A DNA stretch of 64,000 bases, taken from NCBI RefSeq assembly GCF_009192995.1, contig NZ_SDID01000004.1, positions 1 to 64,000 on the forward strand, given 5' to 3'. Shown piece by piece: positions 44,612-55,419 of this stretch (its first letter is position 1; each line of letters begins with the position of its first letter). This DNA comes from Sulfurimonas indica (GTDB lineage Bacteria > Campylobacterota > Campylobacteria > Campylobacterales > Sulfurimonadaceae). Made by a program: the position numbers and the translations under genes. Below the pieces are notes generated by a model, which did not search any database, was not told where the DNA came from, and saw only the letters and a program-made list of their open reading frames with translations.

Positions 44612-47029
44612 ATGAAGTTAAGTAACTATGGAGAATTTCCAGCTGACATTCCTGTAATAGCAGAAGATGAGATTTTTTTATATCCATTTATGATTTCTCC
44701 TCTTTTTTTGAGTGATGAGAAAAATATAGCAGCAGCTACAAAAGCGATAGAAGAGAACTCTTTAGTCATAGTCTGTCCTACAAAAACAGGTCATGAAGGT
44801 GAACGTGATTATGAATCACTCTATGATGCAGGTGTTGTTGGCTCTATCATGCGAAAAGTATCTCTTCCGGATGGAAGGGTGAAAGTTCTTTTTCAAGGAC
44901 TTACACGTGCAAAATCACTCTATAAAGTGAGCGATGAACCATTAATTGCCCATGTGGATATTTTAGAAGCTACTCCGGTGAACTCACTTAAAATTGATGC
45001 GATTTTAGAAGTTGTACGTGAGAAGGTACGAGCTCTTTCTGCTGTAAGTAATTACTTTCCGCCTGATCTATTGCGAACAATTGAAGAAAATCATGATCAC
45101 AACCGTATTATTGATTTGATATGTTCAACTGTAAAACTTAAAAAAGAGCAGGCCTATAAACTCTTTGTTGAGACTGATACAGAAAAAAGATTTTTAGATC
45201 TGATTGATATTCTCATCGATGAGATAGAGGCCAACAAACTTCAGCGTGAGATCCGCTCAAAAGTACATACACACATTGAAAAAGTGAACAAAGAGTACTT
45301 TTTAAAAGAACAGCTTAAACAGATTCAAAAAGAACTCGGTACCGATACGGCACGTGAAGAGGAGATAGAAGAGTACTATAAAAAGCTTGAAGCTAAAAAG
45401 TCTAAAATGGGTGAAGATGCCTACAAAGAGATAAAAAAACAGCTTGAGCGTTTTGCGCGAATGCATCCAGACTCTTCAGATGCCTCTATGACACAGACAT
45501 ATTTGGACTGGGTTTTGGAGATTCCATTTGGTTCATATTCTAAAAAATCACTCAAGATTGAAACTGTTGAATCGCAGCTTGATAAAGACCACTTTTCATT
45601 AGAAAAACCAAAAGAGAGAATAGTAGAGTATTTTGCTGTTAAAGAGCTTTTGGAGTTACGTGGAATAGCACTGAAAAAGAGTGCAGGGGCAATTTTATGT
45701 TTCTCTGGACCTCCAGGTGTCGGTAAGACATCTTTGGCAAACTCCATTGCAACAGCACTCAAACGTCCACTTATCAGAATAGCCCTCGGTGGACTTGAAG
45801 ATGTAAATGAACTGCGTGGGCACCGTCGTACCTATGTTGGTGCAATGCCGGGGCGTATCACACAGGGACTCATTGATGCGAAGAAGATGAATCCTGTTAT
45901 AGTGCTTGATGAGATAGATAAAGTCTCACGCTCGCAACGTGGTGATCCAACCGCAGCACTTTTAGAGATACTTGACCCTGAACAAAACAGTGAGTTTAGA
46001 GATTATTATCTCAATTTTGACTTGGATCTATCAAATGTTATCTTCATCGCTACTGCAAATGATGTCGGACGTATTCCTGCCCCTCTGCGTGATAGAATGG
46101 AGTTTATTACACTCAGCTCTTACACGCCACAGGAGAAGTTCGAGATAGCAAAAAGATATCTCATTCCTCAAGAACTGAAAAAACATGGACTCAAAAAATC
46201 AGAGCTGAGTATTTCCAAACCGGCATTGCGTGAGCTTATTCACTCTTATACGCGTGAAGCAGGTGTGAGAAATTTGCGTCGCAGAATCGCTGAGATGTGT
46301 AGAAAAGCTGCTCGTGCGATACTTAAAGATGCAAGTGTAAGTAAGGTTTCTATTACGGTTAAAAATCTTAAAGAGTATTTTGACAAGTCAGTCTTTGAGA
46401 TTGAGAAAACAGATAAAGTACCTGTAGTTGGTGTTGTAAACGGTCTTGCATGGACGGCAGTTGGTGGAGATGTTCTAAAAATAGAGTCTATTCGTATCAG
46501 AGGTAAAAGTAATTTGCAACTTACAGGAAGTCTTGGTGATATAATGAAAGAGTCAGCTCGTATTGCTATGAGTGTAGTAAAAACACTCATAGACAAAAGA
46601 AAGCTTAGAATCTCTGCAGATAATATTCCAGTGACTTACACAGAGAAACAGGAGAAAGTGAAAGTCGATGCAAGTGAGGTGTATAAACGTTATGACCTTC
46701 ATATCCACGTTCCAGATGGTGCTACACCAAAAGATGGTCCAAGTGCAGGTATCGCGATGGTAAGTGTTATCGCTTCAATTTTGAGCTCACGAAAAATTCG
46801 TTCGGATATTGCCATGACAGGAGAGGTTTCACTTAGTGGAGAAGTACTGCCAATAGGCGGACTCAGAGAAAAACTCATTGCTGCGCATAAGGCTGAGATG
46901 AGTAAAGTGTTGATTCCTGCAAAAAATTATGAGAGAGATTTGGATGATATTCCAAAAGAAGTTCAAGACTCTTTAGAGATCATTCCTGTAAAACGTGTAG
47001 AAGAGGTGCTAAAACAAGTCCTTATTTAG
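44612..47029 (+). CDS. lon: ATP-dependent protease Lon
   Basis: An 805-residue LonA protease that degrades damaged and regulatory proteins in the cytoplasm. It has an N-terminal substrate domain (10-200), a coiled-coil linker (210-300), an AAA+ module with Walker A GPPGVGKT at 366-373 and VIVLDEIDKV, and a C-terminal peptidase with the catalytic pair S711 (DGPSAGIAM) and K754 (GGLREKLIAAHK), spaced 43 residues apart as in E. coli. Length is normal. Confidence 0.98.
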   Translation: MKLSNYGEFPADIPVIAEDEIFLYPFMISPLFLSDEKNIAAATKAIEENSLVIVCPTKTGHEGERDYESLYDAGVVGSIMRKVSLPDGRVKVLFQGLTRAKSLYKVSDEPLIAHVDILEATPVNSLKIDAILEVVREKVRALSAVSNYFPPDLLRTIEENHDHNRIIDLICSTVKLKKEQAYKLFVETDTEKRFLDLIDILIDEIEANKLQREIRSKVHTHIEKVNKEYFLKEQLKQIQKELGTDTAREEEIEEYYKKLEAKKSKMGEDAYKEIKKQLERFARMHPDSSDASMTQTYLDWVLEIPFGSYSKKSLKIETVESQLDKDHFSLEKPKERIVEYFAVKELLELRGIALKKSAGAILCFSGPPGVGKTSLANSIATALKRPLIRIALGGLEDVNELRGHRRTYVGAMPGRITQGLIDAKKMNPVIVLDEIDKVSRSQRGDPTAALLEILDPEQNSEFRDYYLNFDLDLSNVIFIATANDVGRIPAPLRDRMEFITLSSYTPQEKFEIAKRYLIPQELKKHGLKKSELSISKPALRELIHSYTREAGVRNLRRRIAEMCRKAARAILKDASVSKVSITVKNLKEYFDKSVFEIEKTDKVPVVGVVNGLAWTAVGGDVLKIESIRIRGKSNLQLTGSLGDIMKESARIAMSVVKTLIDKRKLRISADNIPVTYTEKQEKVKVDASEVYKRYDLHIHVPDGATPKDGPSAGIAMVSVIASILSSRKIRSDIAMTGEVSLSGEVLPIGGLREKLIAAHKAEMSKVLIPAKNYERDLDDIPKEVQDSLEIIPVKRVEEVLKQVLI

Positions 47030-47039
47030 ACTTGTTTTA
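47010..47039. terminator. bidirectional terminator between lon and the receiver gene
   Basis: Arms TAAAACAAGTC (47010-47020) and GACTTGTTTTA (47029-47039) pair perfectly around an 8-base loop. The hairpin spans the lon stop codon and reaches the stop codon of the convergent receiver gene, so both transcripts end in the same 30 bases. The T-runs are inside the stem on each strand. Confidence 0.6.
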
Positions 47040-47414
47040 AACGATGACAGTCTCCATTTTGCTGATGAGGTCATCGTTTCTGATAGGCTTCATTAAAAAT
47101 CCATTTGCTCCATACTCTAGTGCCTCAGCTTTTTTCGTCTCATCTGTCGTTAATACAATGATAGGAAGCTGACGAAGATTATCATCGGCACGGACAACTT
47201 TTAACATATCAATTCCACCCATTATAGGCATAATGATGTCCAGGAGAATAAGATCGATATCATTACGTCCTTTTAACTCTCCAATAGCATCTGAACCATT
47301 TTTAGCTTCGATAACTTCTTTTACATGACCACTTTTCATTAGCATAGATTTTAAAAGCTTTAAATTGATAATATCATCATCTACTGCTAATACTACTAAG
47401 TCTGTTCTTGTCAT
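47037..47414 (-). CDS. CheY-like single-domain response regulator, 125 aa
   Basis: A stand-alone receiver domain. The acidic pocket is VDDD (11-14), the phosphorylated residue is D59 in LILLDIIMP, the switch Thr lies in IVLTTDE and the conserved Lys in FLMKPIRND. No output domain is present, so it acts by protein contact or as a phosphate carrier. It is the last gene of the PAS, Hpt, hybrid kinase operon, 11 bases after the kinase, and is the likely target of that relay. Confidence 0.92.
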   Translation of the reverse strand: MTRTDLVVLAVDDDIINLKLLKSMLMKSGHVKEVIEAKNGSDAIGELKGRNDIDLILLDIIMPIMGGIDMLKVVRADDNLRQLPIIVLTTDETKKAEALEYGANGFLMKPIRNDDLISKMETVIV

Positions 47415-47425
47415 ATTTTTACCTT

Positions 47426-50400
47426 TTATATAAATTTTTCTATTACACCGCGAAGTGTATCTTTGTTTATGATATTTTTCATAATTTCATCAACATAGCT
47501 CAAATCTGTTGCATCTTCTGGCATTGAAGGGTCAGCAAGTAAAATGAGTGCTGAGTGAATGCCTTTAGCCTCATTCTCTGACTTCACAAAGTTTGCAAAT
47601 GTAACAAGATCAAGCTTTTCGGACTCTTTATCGAAAAGAACGATTTTATATGCATTCGATGCTATCTTATCATTCAACTCTTCGGATGAAGTAGCAACTT
47701 CATAGCTATATCCAAGTGAATCTAGAAGTTTTGTAAAGAGTTTTGTCTCAAACGGGCTTTTCTTCGCAAGAAGAATATCTGCATTATACTGAACTTCTTC
47801 TACTTCTGGAAGTGTTTCTTCTTCAACAGGCTCCGGAGTTTCAATTTGTTCTTCTTCTTGTGCTTCTTTCTCTAAAGTATCATCTGTATCAAAACCTTCT
47901 TCTTGGAGTATCTCTTCATCTATCTCTATAGCAGGGATCTCCTCTTCATCACTCTCTGATGAGAGTTTTGGAACAATAAGCTCTTGTTGAGTTGTCTCTA
48001 CTGCTGTCGTTACTTCATCTGCTTTTTTAGCTTTTTCTTTTAAAGCGTCTGCATTTGCCGGAACTGCATCATCAGCATCAACAATGTGGTCAGCAAGGAA
48101 ATGATTTAGAAGTGTAACGATCTCTGCACGTACAAGTGGTTTTGTTGTATATTCATCAAGCCCTGCACGTAAGAATCGTTCTCTATCGCCTTTTAGTGCA
48201 TTTGCAGTCAGTGCTAAAATTGGTACGTGAGGCTGGTTATAATCCTCTTCATACTCTAAAATCTCTTTTGTAGCTTCCATACCGTCAAGGAATGGCATCT
48301 GAATATCCATAAAGATAAGGTCATAGTTGCCATCTTTGCGTTTTTGGAATGCTTCAAGGCCATTTGAAGCAATATCAACAGTTAATCCTAAATCTTCAAG
48401 TGTACGTTTGATAAGCTTTTGATTAATGATATTATCTTCAGCTACTAAGATATTTGCATCAAACTTTGAAGATTCGGCATTGAACTTTTTACGATTTGCT
48501 TTTTTCGCTTTTTGGGCTTTAAAGTTTTCGTTGTTGTAATTTTCAAGAACTGCTTTGAGTTTTGTATTATTGAGTGGTTCATAGATAGTTTTGAAAATAT
48601 CCAGAGCCATTGAGTCAATTTTTCTCATAAGGTATGATTTTGTAAGTAGAACTAACTCTTCAGGCATTCCACTATATGCCTCCAGCTCATCTTCTTTAGT
48701 ATACTCATAATCAACAAACAGCAGGTCATAACTTACCTGTTTTTGTAGCATTTCAAGTTCATTTCTATCTGTAAACGTTGTATAGCTGATACCATAGAAG
48801 TCTAAATACTCACGCAGATAAGTGTCTTGTCTCTTTGTTTTGTGCGTTGACTCTAAAATCAGTGCATTGATACTTGAGAATGTACCTTTTGAACTCTCAT
48901 TAAGTACTTCAATCTCTTCAAAGTCAATCGTAAAGAAGAATGTAGTACCTTCACCCGGTTCAGAATGCAGGTCAAGTTGTCCACCCATAAGTTCAATAAA
49001 GCGGGCAGAAATTGTAAGACCAAGACCTGTACCACCATATTTACGAGTAATTGATGTATCGGCCTGTGAGAATGCCTCAAAGATTCTCGCTTTTTGTTCA
49101 CCTGTTACACCGATACCGCTATCTTGTACTTCAAATCGTACTCTTGTAATGCCTTCTTGTTCAGATTCAAGTTTTCTAATGTCAACATTGATAGCGCCAG
49201 AAGAGCTTGTAAATTTAACTGCATTTGAAAGCAAGTTAATGATAACTTCTTTAATTTTTGTCGGATCCCCTTTAAGCGGTTGCTCAAGCTCAGGATCGAT
49301 GAAACATCCAAGGTCGATATGTTTTTCACTCGCACGTACTGCATAAACTTCAACAGCACTTTCAAACTCTTCAATCGGATTAAAGACAACATCTTCAATC
49401 TCAAGTTTATTAGATTCGATTTTGGAGAGATCGAGAATATTATTGATAATTTCAAGAAGGTTTTCTGATGATTTTTCAATAATCTCAACAAATTCTGCTT
49501 GCTCTTCGCGTAATTCTGTATCTTTAAGAAGCTCCGTAAATCCAACGATACCATTGAGTGGTGTACGAATCTCATGTGACATATTGGCCAAGAACATCGA
49601 TTTTGCTTCAGAAGCTTCTTGAGCTGTTTCTTTATCGAGTTTTGTCTGTTCGATGATCTTCTCAAGAAGTTTATAGGCTTCTGCCGTACCTTGTGCAGTA
49701 TGAAGGTTGATATTGATGGCAGTATCATCTTCATTTGTATCTTCGGCAACTTTTGTAAGAACGTCTTCGAGGTTACGGATGTTTCTTGCAATTTCATTTG
49801 AGAGTAGGAAACCAAGAATTGCCAGAATGATAGAGATCAACCAAACTGAAAGCGTTACCGCAAGAAACTGCAGGGCTTCTGTTTTTACTGTTACAGCTCG
49901 GGCATCCATTGTTCCCAAAACAACATTTTCTGCATCGGAGAGAAGATTAGACTTTTCAGAGAGCATCGCAAACCAGATACCTGCATTTGTTTCATATTCA
50001 CCACTTGATGCAGATGTTAAAATACTTGCACGTTCACTATTGATATCTTCAAAAAGTTCCTGCGCATCTTCATTTTTAAAGATAGCATCAAGTTTTTTTA
50101 CGAGTTCTTTATCACGAATCGTGTCATAACTGATAGCATCAGCTTTTGCAATAAGTGAGATCCATGTATTGATCTCTTCTTCTTCCAGTTCAGTAGAGCG
50201 GGCAATCGCAAAAGAGATAAAGTCACGCTCATCTGCAGTTGCTGCATTTGAACGCACTAAAGAGATATACTCAGTTGAGAACTCATTAATGAGTGCATCC
50301 ATCTGATGATATGTAATCTCTTCTAACTCTTTGATACCGACTTTTTCTGCATATCCATAAACAATGTCATAAACATCATCAAAGTTTGTTTTTTGTTCAT

Positions 50401-50797
50401 CAACGAGTTTTCTTGTCTCCTTAATCTGTTTAAGAGCAGTTTCAAGTTTTTCTATCTGCTCTTTTTCAGCTTTTGAATAGTTGTGGAGCGTTGACTGTTG
50501 CTTTATGTGTTCAAAGTAAAGTTTCTCTTTTTCATTAACTATCTTTCTCTGTTTTACCAGTGATTTTAGTGTATTTGGAGAGGAGTTACCAAGATACATT
50601 ACCGTCATCCCTCTTTCACGAGAGATATTGTTTATAAGCCCATTGAGTTCTCTGTTTAGCGAAAGTCTATCTTGCAGGATCTGTGCTGCCTTATAATTTT
50701 CATAAGAGTTATATACGAAGTAACTTGTAATCGAGATAAGAATAATAATGGGGAAAAGTGAGATGAGTCTCAGTCTGTTTTTTAAGCCTAACTGCAT
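47426..50797 (-). CDS. hybrid sensor histidine kinase with NIT-type sensor, 1123 aa
   Basis: Membrane helices near 10-30 and 305-330 flank a helical periplasmic sensor of the nitrate/nitrite (NIT) type, with the family start [19 protein letters not shown] kinase core follows: H408 in [18 protein letters not shown], then ATPase boxes ([38 protein letters not shown]). Three receiver-like domains come next: one without a clear pocket (about 650-760), an intact one with D831 in [15 protein letters not shown] (about 780-900), and a C-terminal one (about 1005-1120) with its first acidic pair lost but VLFDKES kept. The linker at 940-1000 is very Glu-rich. The ligand is not proven. Confidence 0.9.
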   Translation of the reverse strand: MQLGLKNRLRLISLFPIIILISITSYFVYNSYENYKAAQILQDRLSLNRELNGLINNISRERGMTVMYLGNSSPNTLKSLVKQRKIVNEKEKLYFEHIKQQSTLHNYSKAEKEQIEKLETALKQIKETRKLVDEQKTNFDDVYDIVYGYAEKVGIKELEEITYHQMDALINEFSTEYISLVRSNAATADERDFISFAIARSTELEEEEINTWISLIAKADAISYDTIRDKELVKKLDAIFKNEDAQELFEDINSERASILTSASSGEYETNAGIWFAMLSEKSNLLSDAENVVLGTMDARAVTVKTEALQFLAVTLSVWLISIILAILGFLLSNEIARNIRNLEDVLTKVAEDTNEDDTAININLHTAQGTAEAYKLLEKIIEQTKLDKETAQEASEAKSMFLANMSHEIRTPLNGIVGFTELLKDTELREEQAEFVEIIEKSSENLLEIINNILDLSKIESNKLEIEDVVFNPIEEFESAVEVYAVRASEKHIDLGCFIDPELEQPLKGDPTKIKEVIINLLSNAVKFTSSSGAINVDIRKLESEQEGITRVRFEVQDSGIGVTGEQKARIFEAFSQADTSITRKYGGTGLGLTISARFIELMGGQLDLHSEPGEGTTFFFTIDFEEIEVLNESSKGTFSSINALILESTHKTKRQDTYLREYLDFYGISYTTFTDRNELEMLQKQVSYDLLFVDYEYTKEDELEAYSGMPEELVLLTKSYLMRKIDSMALDIFKTIYEPLNNTKLKAVLENYNNENFKAQKAKKANRKKFNAESSKFDANILVAEDNIINQKLIKRTLEDLGLTVDIASNGLEAFQKRKDGNYDLIFMDIQMPFLDGMEATKEILEYEEDYNQPHVPILALTANALKGDRERFLRAGLDEYTTKPLVRAEIVTLLNHFLADHIVDADDAVPANADALKEKAKKADEVTTAVETTQQELIVPKLSSESDEEEIPAIEIDEEILQEEGFDTDDTLEKEAQEEEQIETPEPVEEETLPEVEEVQYNADILLAKKSPFETKLFTKLLDSLGYSYEVATSSEELNDKIASNAYKIVLFDKESEKLDLVTFANFVKSENEAKGIHSALILLADPSMPEDATDLSYVDEIMKNIINKDTLRGVIEKFI

Positions 50798-50800
50798 CTT

Positions 50801-52534
50801 TTAAGCTCCTATTTCTGATATTTTATTGATTGTAGCATCAATTTTTTGGGCTGCTGCAATAATCTCATCTTTGTCTGATGAGTGAATAAGTGTTTCCAGT
50901 TCATTTGTGAATTCATGAAGACGCATATTATCGCTCATACCTTTAAATTTTAGTGCTTCATTACGGCATGTCCCTAAATCATCATTGCTTATAGCACTGT
51001 TTATTTTTTGAAAAATTTGATGGCTTTCATTCACAAAATCATCAAAAAGTTCATTAAAGCTTGCTTCATCAATACCTATCTCCTGAGCTGCTTGTGCTTT
51101 TGAAAATTGAGGAATCTCTTGTTCTGTATTTTCATTGCCTCCAAGGACAAGAAAGTCATCATCAGCAAGCTCTGGCATATCGATCTTCTCAGGTACATCT
51201 TTATCTTCGATATCGATCATAGCAATATCTTCATCATCTTTAAAATCCAAAGCTATATCAAAATCTTCCTCTTCGTCACTCTTTGAAAGTTCAGCTGTTT
51301 CTTCAGAAGATGTGTTTGTCATAACTTCATCATCATCTTTGAAATCAAGGCTAATAGTCTCTTCTTGTTCATTGCTTTCTATATTGATTTCTGTATCGTC
51401 TGAAACTGGTGCAACACTCTCTTCTATCTCTTCTTCAACGACGACAACTTTTTCAATTGGCTCACCAGCAAGTTTTGCAATGATTTTATAGAAGACATCA
51501 AGGTTATCTTCAATAACAGCCATATCTCCTGTTGCACTTACTGCCGATAAGACTTCATGAGCATCTTCGATACGGAGATTCGCAGCAACACCTTTTAGTT
51601 TGTGAGAAAGGATCTTAACATTGTTAACATCCCCTTCTGCGATTGATTTATCAATATCTGGTTTAAACTCTTTTGCCTGTGCAATAAAGTCTTGAATAAA
51701 TTCTTCAATCAAATCAAGTGGAAGCCCTAACTCTTTTGAAGCGATGTGTGGGTCATACTGATAACCATTATCCCATTCTTCTGCAAGTTCTTTCTTTACT
51801 ACTTTCTTAACAGGTTTTGTACTTGCTATAACATCCGATGCTGCCGGTTCAACAAATGGTTCTGGAGTAGGTGTTGCAGGAGCCTCAATCTCTTCTTCAA
51901 AGACATCTAAAGAGAGATCTCCAACATCAAGAGTCTCCTCTTCATGTTCAGGCATAGAAAGTGGTTCATCAAAGTTCTGTGTTACTTCGATTGGAGCCAC
52001 CTCATCTTCGATAGAGATTTGTTCTTCTGCTTGATATGGCTCAGGTACAGGTTCTGGTATGTTTGCTTCTGGTGCTATATCATAGTTGTCATGTACTGCT
52101 GCTGCAACTTCAGGTGCAGGTGTGAAAACTTTAGGTTCTTGTGGTGCTACTTTTGGCAGTTCTCTGTCAAGTATATCACTGGAGAGATTGTCGTTTTCAC
52201 TTTTTGAAAGCGGACGAAGATTGTTCAGGTGGATAATGTAAGCAGGTGAAGCCGGATTATCAATTAAAAAGAGCGGTGATACAGAGAGCGTAGCTTTAAA
52301 GGTTTTGGAATTGACATTGATAAGGACTTTTGACTCTTCAGATACATCGGCATAGTTGACGAAATCTATCCAATGAACATGTTTGAAGTTGTGTACATAT
52401 CCAGGTGTCTTTACAAACAGGTCGGCAAAGTCGGTTACCTCCGCACGTAATTCTGAGAGTGTATGAAAACCTAAGGTCTTTAAATCTTTCTCATCAATTC
52501 CTAAAAACTCTTTTTGAAAATTATAAATTAGCAT
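50801..52534 (-). CDS. Hpt-domain protein with PAS-like head, 577 aa
   Basis: Residues 1-115 look like a PAS-type sensory domain (LIYNFQKEFLGIDEKDLKTL to LRPLSKS). A long Glu/Pro/Val-rich acidic linker (125-235) follows. Residues 270-355 are an Hpt phosphotransfer domain with H311 in LSHKLKGVAANLR. A second acidic linker (375-470) leads to a second Hpt-like domain (490-575), in which the His is replaced by L528 (EALKFKGMSDNM). So one transfer site works and one is degenerate. It lies three bases upstream of the hybrid kinase and probably passes phosphate from its receiver onward. Cytoplasmic, no membrane helix. Confidence 0.82.
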   Translation of the reverse strand: MLIYNFQKEFLGIDEKDLKTLGFHTLSELRAEVTDFADLFVKTPGYVHNFKHVHWIDFVNYADVSEESKVLINVNSKTFKATLSVSPLFLIDNPASPAYIIHLNNLRPLSKSENDNLSSDILDRELPKVAPQEPKVFTPAPEVAAAVHDNYDIAPEANIPEPVPEPYQAEEQISIEDEVAPIEVTQNFDEPLSMPEHEEETLDVGDLSLDVFEEEIEAPATPTPEPFVEPAASDVIASTKPVKKVVKKELAEEWDNGYQYDPHIASKELGLPLDLIEEFIQDFIAQAKEFKPDIDKSIAEGDVNNVKILSHKLKGVAANLRIEDAHEVLSAVSATGDMAVIEDNLDVFYKIIAKLAGEPIEKVVVVEEEIEESVAPVSDDTEINIESNEQEETISLDFKDDDEVMTNTSSEETAELSKSDEEEDFDIALDFKDDEDIAMIDIEDKDVPEKIDMPELADDDFLVLGGNENTEQEIPQFSKAQAAQEIGIDEASFNELFDDFVNESHQIFQKINSAISNDDLGTCRNEALKFKGMSDNMRLHEFTNELETLIHSSDKDEIIAAAQKIDATINKISEIGA

Positions 52535-52546
52535 ATTCGTACCCTC

Positions 52547-52960
52547 TTAATCTTGTGTTTCAAGCATTTTTGTGTATGTCTCTTCATTCTCTTGGATGTC
52601 CTTACGAGACGCTGCTTTTCTTGCTGCTATATAACCAGTAATTTTGTCATCATTGTCTTTGATAGGAAGAATCTCTGTATCTACCCAATAGTATCTTCCG
52701 TCTTTTCGTAGATTTTTAACGAGTCCATTCCATGCCTGCCCGCTTTGAATTGTACTCCACATCTTTTCAAAAACGATTTTTGGCATATCCGGGTGCCTTA
52801 AGATATTGTGCGGTTTTCCTACGAGTTCCTCTACACTATAGCCTGAAACTTCGCTAAATGCTCTGTTCGCATAGGTTATAATGCCTTTGAGATCTGTCTG
52901 ACTGATTATGGCAGAACCATCAAAAAAATACTCTTCATCAATTGGTGTAGCTCTATTCAT
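52547..52960 (-). CDS. PAS-domain sensor of Aer/CetB type, 137 aa
   Basis: A single PAS domain that fills nearly the whole protein. Blocks ITYANRAFSEVSGYSVEELV, PHNILRHPDMPKIVFEKMW and LVKNLRKDGRYYWVDTEILP match the Aer-like PAS group, which often binds FAD and reads redox state in energy taxis; CetB of Campylobacter has a similar length. The last 20 residues are charged and helical. There is no output domain, so it must signal through a partner, plausibly the Hpt protein encoded 12 bases downstream. It heads the operon. Confidence 0.85.
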   Translation of the reverse strand: MNRATPIDEEYFFDGSAIISQTDLKGIITYANRAFSEVSGYSVEELVGKPHNILRHPDMPKIVFEKMWSTIQSGQAWNGLVKNLRKDGRYYWVDTEILPIKDNDDKITGYIAARKAASRKDIQENEETYTKMLETQD

Positions 52961-52983
52961 TAAAAACCTTTGAGATAACTAAA

Positions 52984-52989
52984 ATTATC
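52984..52989 (-). promoter_or_regulatory. predicted promoter of the PAS/Hpt/kinase operon
   Basis: On the minus strand TGT-GATAAT forms an extended -10 element 24 bases before the PAS gene, and AAGG lies 6 bases before its ATG. It sits in the 61-base gap after uvrC. Confidence 0.45.
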
Positions 52990-53021
52990 ACAAATATATC
53001 ATAAAGGAGTGAAAAAAAAAC

Positions 53022-54824
53022 TTAGTTATAAAATTTTTTGATAATTTTTGCATCTTTTTGACTCAAAACAGTACTAATTTCCTCAACTGTAAGCTTTTTT
53101 AAACTTTCAAATGTTCCAAAATGATTAAGTAGTTTTTGGATTTTAGCAGTTGAGATTCCGTGTAAACTTAAAAGCTTGCTCTCTTGGTCGAGCTTGAGTT
53201 TTGTCTTTTTATGAAAGCTAATAGCTGTGCGATGTGCTTCATCACGAAGCTTTTGAACCCATTGCAGACGTTTGTCACTCTCTTTGAGTCGAAAAACATC
53301 CTCTTTCGTATAGATGATATCTTTTGCCTTGCCTTTTGCACGATGTACTTTTGCATCAACTTTCTCTTTTGAAATAGCGATAACATCAAGCCAAACACCG
53401 TTAGATTCTAAAATCTCTAAGGCGAGCTTGAGCAGAGTTGCTCCGCCGTCCAGTATCCACAAATCAGGTGGAGAACTCTTTTTAAAACTCTCTACTCTAC
53501 GTGAGAGAAGTTCTCTCATCTGGCCATATTCATCTCTTGCTTCTAAGTGATAGATACGGTAGGATTGCTTATCAAATTTGTTATTTTCATAAACAACCAT
53601 AGCTCCAACAGTAGCAACACCTGACATATGTGAATTGTCAAAAATCTCAACCCTGTAAGGTATTTTTTCTAGAACACACAACTCCTGTATCTCTTTTAAA
53701 ATTCTCTCATCTTTGGACTTTGATTCTTTTTTGAGCAGCTCTTGTGCATTCAGTAGTGCCAATGTAATGAGATCTTTTTTTTTCCCTCTTTTTGGTACCG
53801 TAAGCAGTGCTTTTTTCTTAAAAATACGGCTGAGGTGCTCTTGAATGAGCTCTATATCTTCAAAAGAATCTGCAAGTAAGATAGGAGCTATAATAGGTGG
53901 CTTTTCATCTTTGTAAAAATCAAGTAAAGCACGTGAATAGAGTTCATTTGCATCAAAGCCCTCACGCAGGTTGATAATATCATGTGAAGAGGAGATGATT
54001 TTACCATGACGCATAAAGATTCTCACAAGTGCGGCCTTTTGCTCAGTATGGGTAATTGCAAAAATATCATAATCTTCATTTGTTGCAAAATCTATCTCAC
54101 TCTTTATCTCCGAACGGCTTATTTTGTCAATTCTGTCACGCAGTTCTGCAGCCTCTTCAAAGCGTAATTCTTCAGCATAAAACTCCATTTTCTTTTCCAG
54201 CTCTTTAATCAGGAGCTTTTTATTTTTGATGAGTTGTGTAGCTTTGTCTATCTCTTTTTGATAACGCTCTTTTGAGACTGGCAGCTCACATGGACCAAGG
54301 CATTTGTCTATCTGATAATAGAGACAGAGTTTTTTCGACTTTAGGCAGCCTTTTTTTTGAACAAGTTTTGCTATCTCATAAACGGAATTTAAAATATCCC
54401 TAGCCCCTACACTATAGGGACCATAGTAGCTAATCTCTTTACTTTTGATAATTTTGCGTGTGATGTCAAATCGTGGAAATTTTTCAGCGTTGTCAATATA
54501 GATGTAAGGGTATGTCTTATCATCACGCAATAAGATATTGTATTTAGGACTGAGCTGTTTAATGAGTGAATTTTCCAAAATAAGAGCGTCATGTTCGCTT
54601 TTTACGACAATATAGTTCAGAGATACGGTCTGCTCCAACATTTTTATAATGCGCACTGAGAGGTTTGGATTTGGACGTAGTTCAGGGCTGAAAAGCCAGT
54701 AGCTTTTGACTCTGTTACTGAGATTTTTTGCTTTTCCTATGTAAAGCAGTTTTCCGTTTTTGTCAAAATACTGATAGATACCGGCAGAGTCTGGGAGTTT
54801 CTGGATACTCTCTTTAAGATTCAT
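53022..54824 (-). CDS. uvrC: excinuclease ABC subunit C
   Basis: A 600-residue nuclease that makes both cuts in nucleotide excision repair. It has a GIY-YIG domain ([20 protein letters not shown]), a cysteine-rich region ([20 protein letters not shown]), a UVR domain ([19 protein letters not shown]) that binds UvrB, the RNase H-like 5' nuclease ([34 protein letters not shown]) and a C-terminal HhH region ([19 protein letters not shown]). Length is normal. It overlaps the upstream DciA-like gene by 11 bases. Confidence 0.97.
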   Translation of the reverse strand: MNLKESIQKLPDSAGIYQYFDKNGKLLYIGKAKNLSNRVKSYWLFSPELRPNPNLSVRIIKMLEQTVSLNYIVVKSEHDALILENSLIKQLSPKYNILLRDDKTYPYIYIDNAEKFPRFDITRKIIKSKEISYYGPYSVGARDILNSVYEIAKLVQKKGCLKSKKLCLYYQIDKCLGPCELPVSKERYQKEIDKATQLIKNKKLLIKELEKKMEFYAEELRFEEAAELRDRIDKISRSEIKSEIDFATNEDYDIFAITHTEQKAALVRIFMRHGKIISSSHDIINLREGFDANELYSRALLDFYKDEKPPIIAPILLADSFEDIELIQEHLSRIFKKKALLTVPKRGKKKDLITLALLNAQELLKKESKSKDERILKEIQELCVLEKIPYRVEIFDNSHMSGVATVGAMVVYENNKFDKQSYRIYHLEARDEYGQMRELLSRRVESFKKSSPPDLWILDGGATLLKLALEILESNGVWLDVIAISKEKVDAKVHRAKGKAKDIIYTKEDVFRLKESDKRLQWVQKLRDEAHRTAISFHKKTKLKLDQESKLLSLHGISTAKIQKLLNHFGTFESLKKLTVEEISTVLSQKDAKIIKKFYN

Positions 54825-55260
54825 GGAGCTCTTTTATAATATTTTGAATAGACTCTAAAAGCTCACGCAAATGCGCATCCTCTGTTGTGATTTTAAATGT
54901 CCCTGTTGCACGCTCAGGATAGCTTTGTGGTTCGTTTTGCTTCTCTTGAGTGCTCTTGCGTAAGGGAGTGTGTGTTACAAATGCTTTGATATCATTGATT
55001 GTAAAGCCCTCGCACTCTTTTGGTTGGACATACTTTAAAGCACTTTTAATGCTTTGTATATTATTATCAAACTCTTGTTTGGCACCTGGATGGTTCAGCA
55101 CAAAGAAAAGTGTATCGTTTTTTATGTAAGCAAACTTAATCATTTTTTGCAGCGGTGCCGAAAAACTGAGGCGTATGGTGTCTATACACTTAAAACGAGA
55201 TAATTTAGAAAATTGAGGTCGATTTTGAATAGAATTAATAATATCACGAGCATTTTTCAT
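54814..55260 (-). CDS. DciA/DUF721-like protein, 148 aa
   Basis: Soluble 148-residue protein. Residues 10-90 ([40 protein letters not shown]) resemble the KH-like fold of DUF721/DciA, a loader of the replicative helicase in many bacteria; the match is from pattern memory and is moderate. The tail is polar and helical. The ATG has no ribosome binding site; instead a minus-strand extended -10 (55267-55272) places the transcript start at the A of the ATG. uvrC overlaps its end, so the two are one operon. Confidence 0.6.
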   Translation of the reverse strand: MKNARDIINSIQNRPQFSKLSRFKCIDTIRLSFSAPLQKMIKFAYIKNDTLFFVLNHPGAKQEFDNNIQSIKSALKYVQPKECEGFTINDIKAFVTHTPLRKSTQEKQNEPQSYPERATGTFKITTEDAHLRELLESIQNIIKELHES

Positions 55261-55419
55261 CTGATAATTATAACAAGCTTTTTATTAAGTTTGAGTGCTT
55301 GTGGATATAAAGCGCCACCATATTATCAAGAGGATGTGCCAAAAGGTGATAATAATGTTGAATTTCACTATAAAAAGAAAAGTTTTGAGAACAATGAAAC
55401 GAATGCGAGCTGCAAATAA
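55225..55419 (+). CDS. small lipoprotein, 64 aa, LptM-like
   Basis: Read from TTG at 55225, with GAGG (55215-55218) six bases upstream; a TTG at 55213 overlaps that site and is less likely. The protein begins [20 protein letters not shown] and has lipobox SLSAC with acylated C26, followed by GYKAPPYYQED, which recalls the CGxKGPL start of LptM/YifL lipopeptides. The remaining 35 residues are polar. It overlaps nadB by one base (TAATG). Its 5' end overlaps that of the divergent DciA-like gene by 36 bases. Confidence 0.7.
   Translation: MNRINNITSIFHLIIITSFLLSLSACGYKAPPYYQEDVPKGDNNVEFHYKKKSFENNETNASCK
55267..55272 (-). promoter_or_regulatory. extended -10 giving a leaderless DciA-like/uvrC mRNA
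   Basis: On the minus strand the sequence is TGT-TATAAT. Counting the last T as -7 puts +1 at 55260, exactly the A of the ATG of the DciA-like gene, and no ribosome binding site lies between. Confidence 0.5.

Noticed and set aside
49105-49815. 236-codon open frame on the minus strand, out of frame inside the hybrid kinase
   Set aside because: The kinase frame has clear motifs through this stretch; the alternative frame is lysine/leucine-rich noise.
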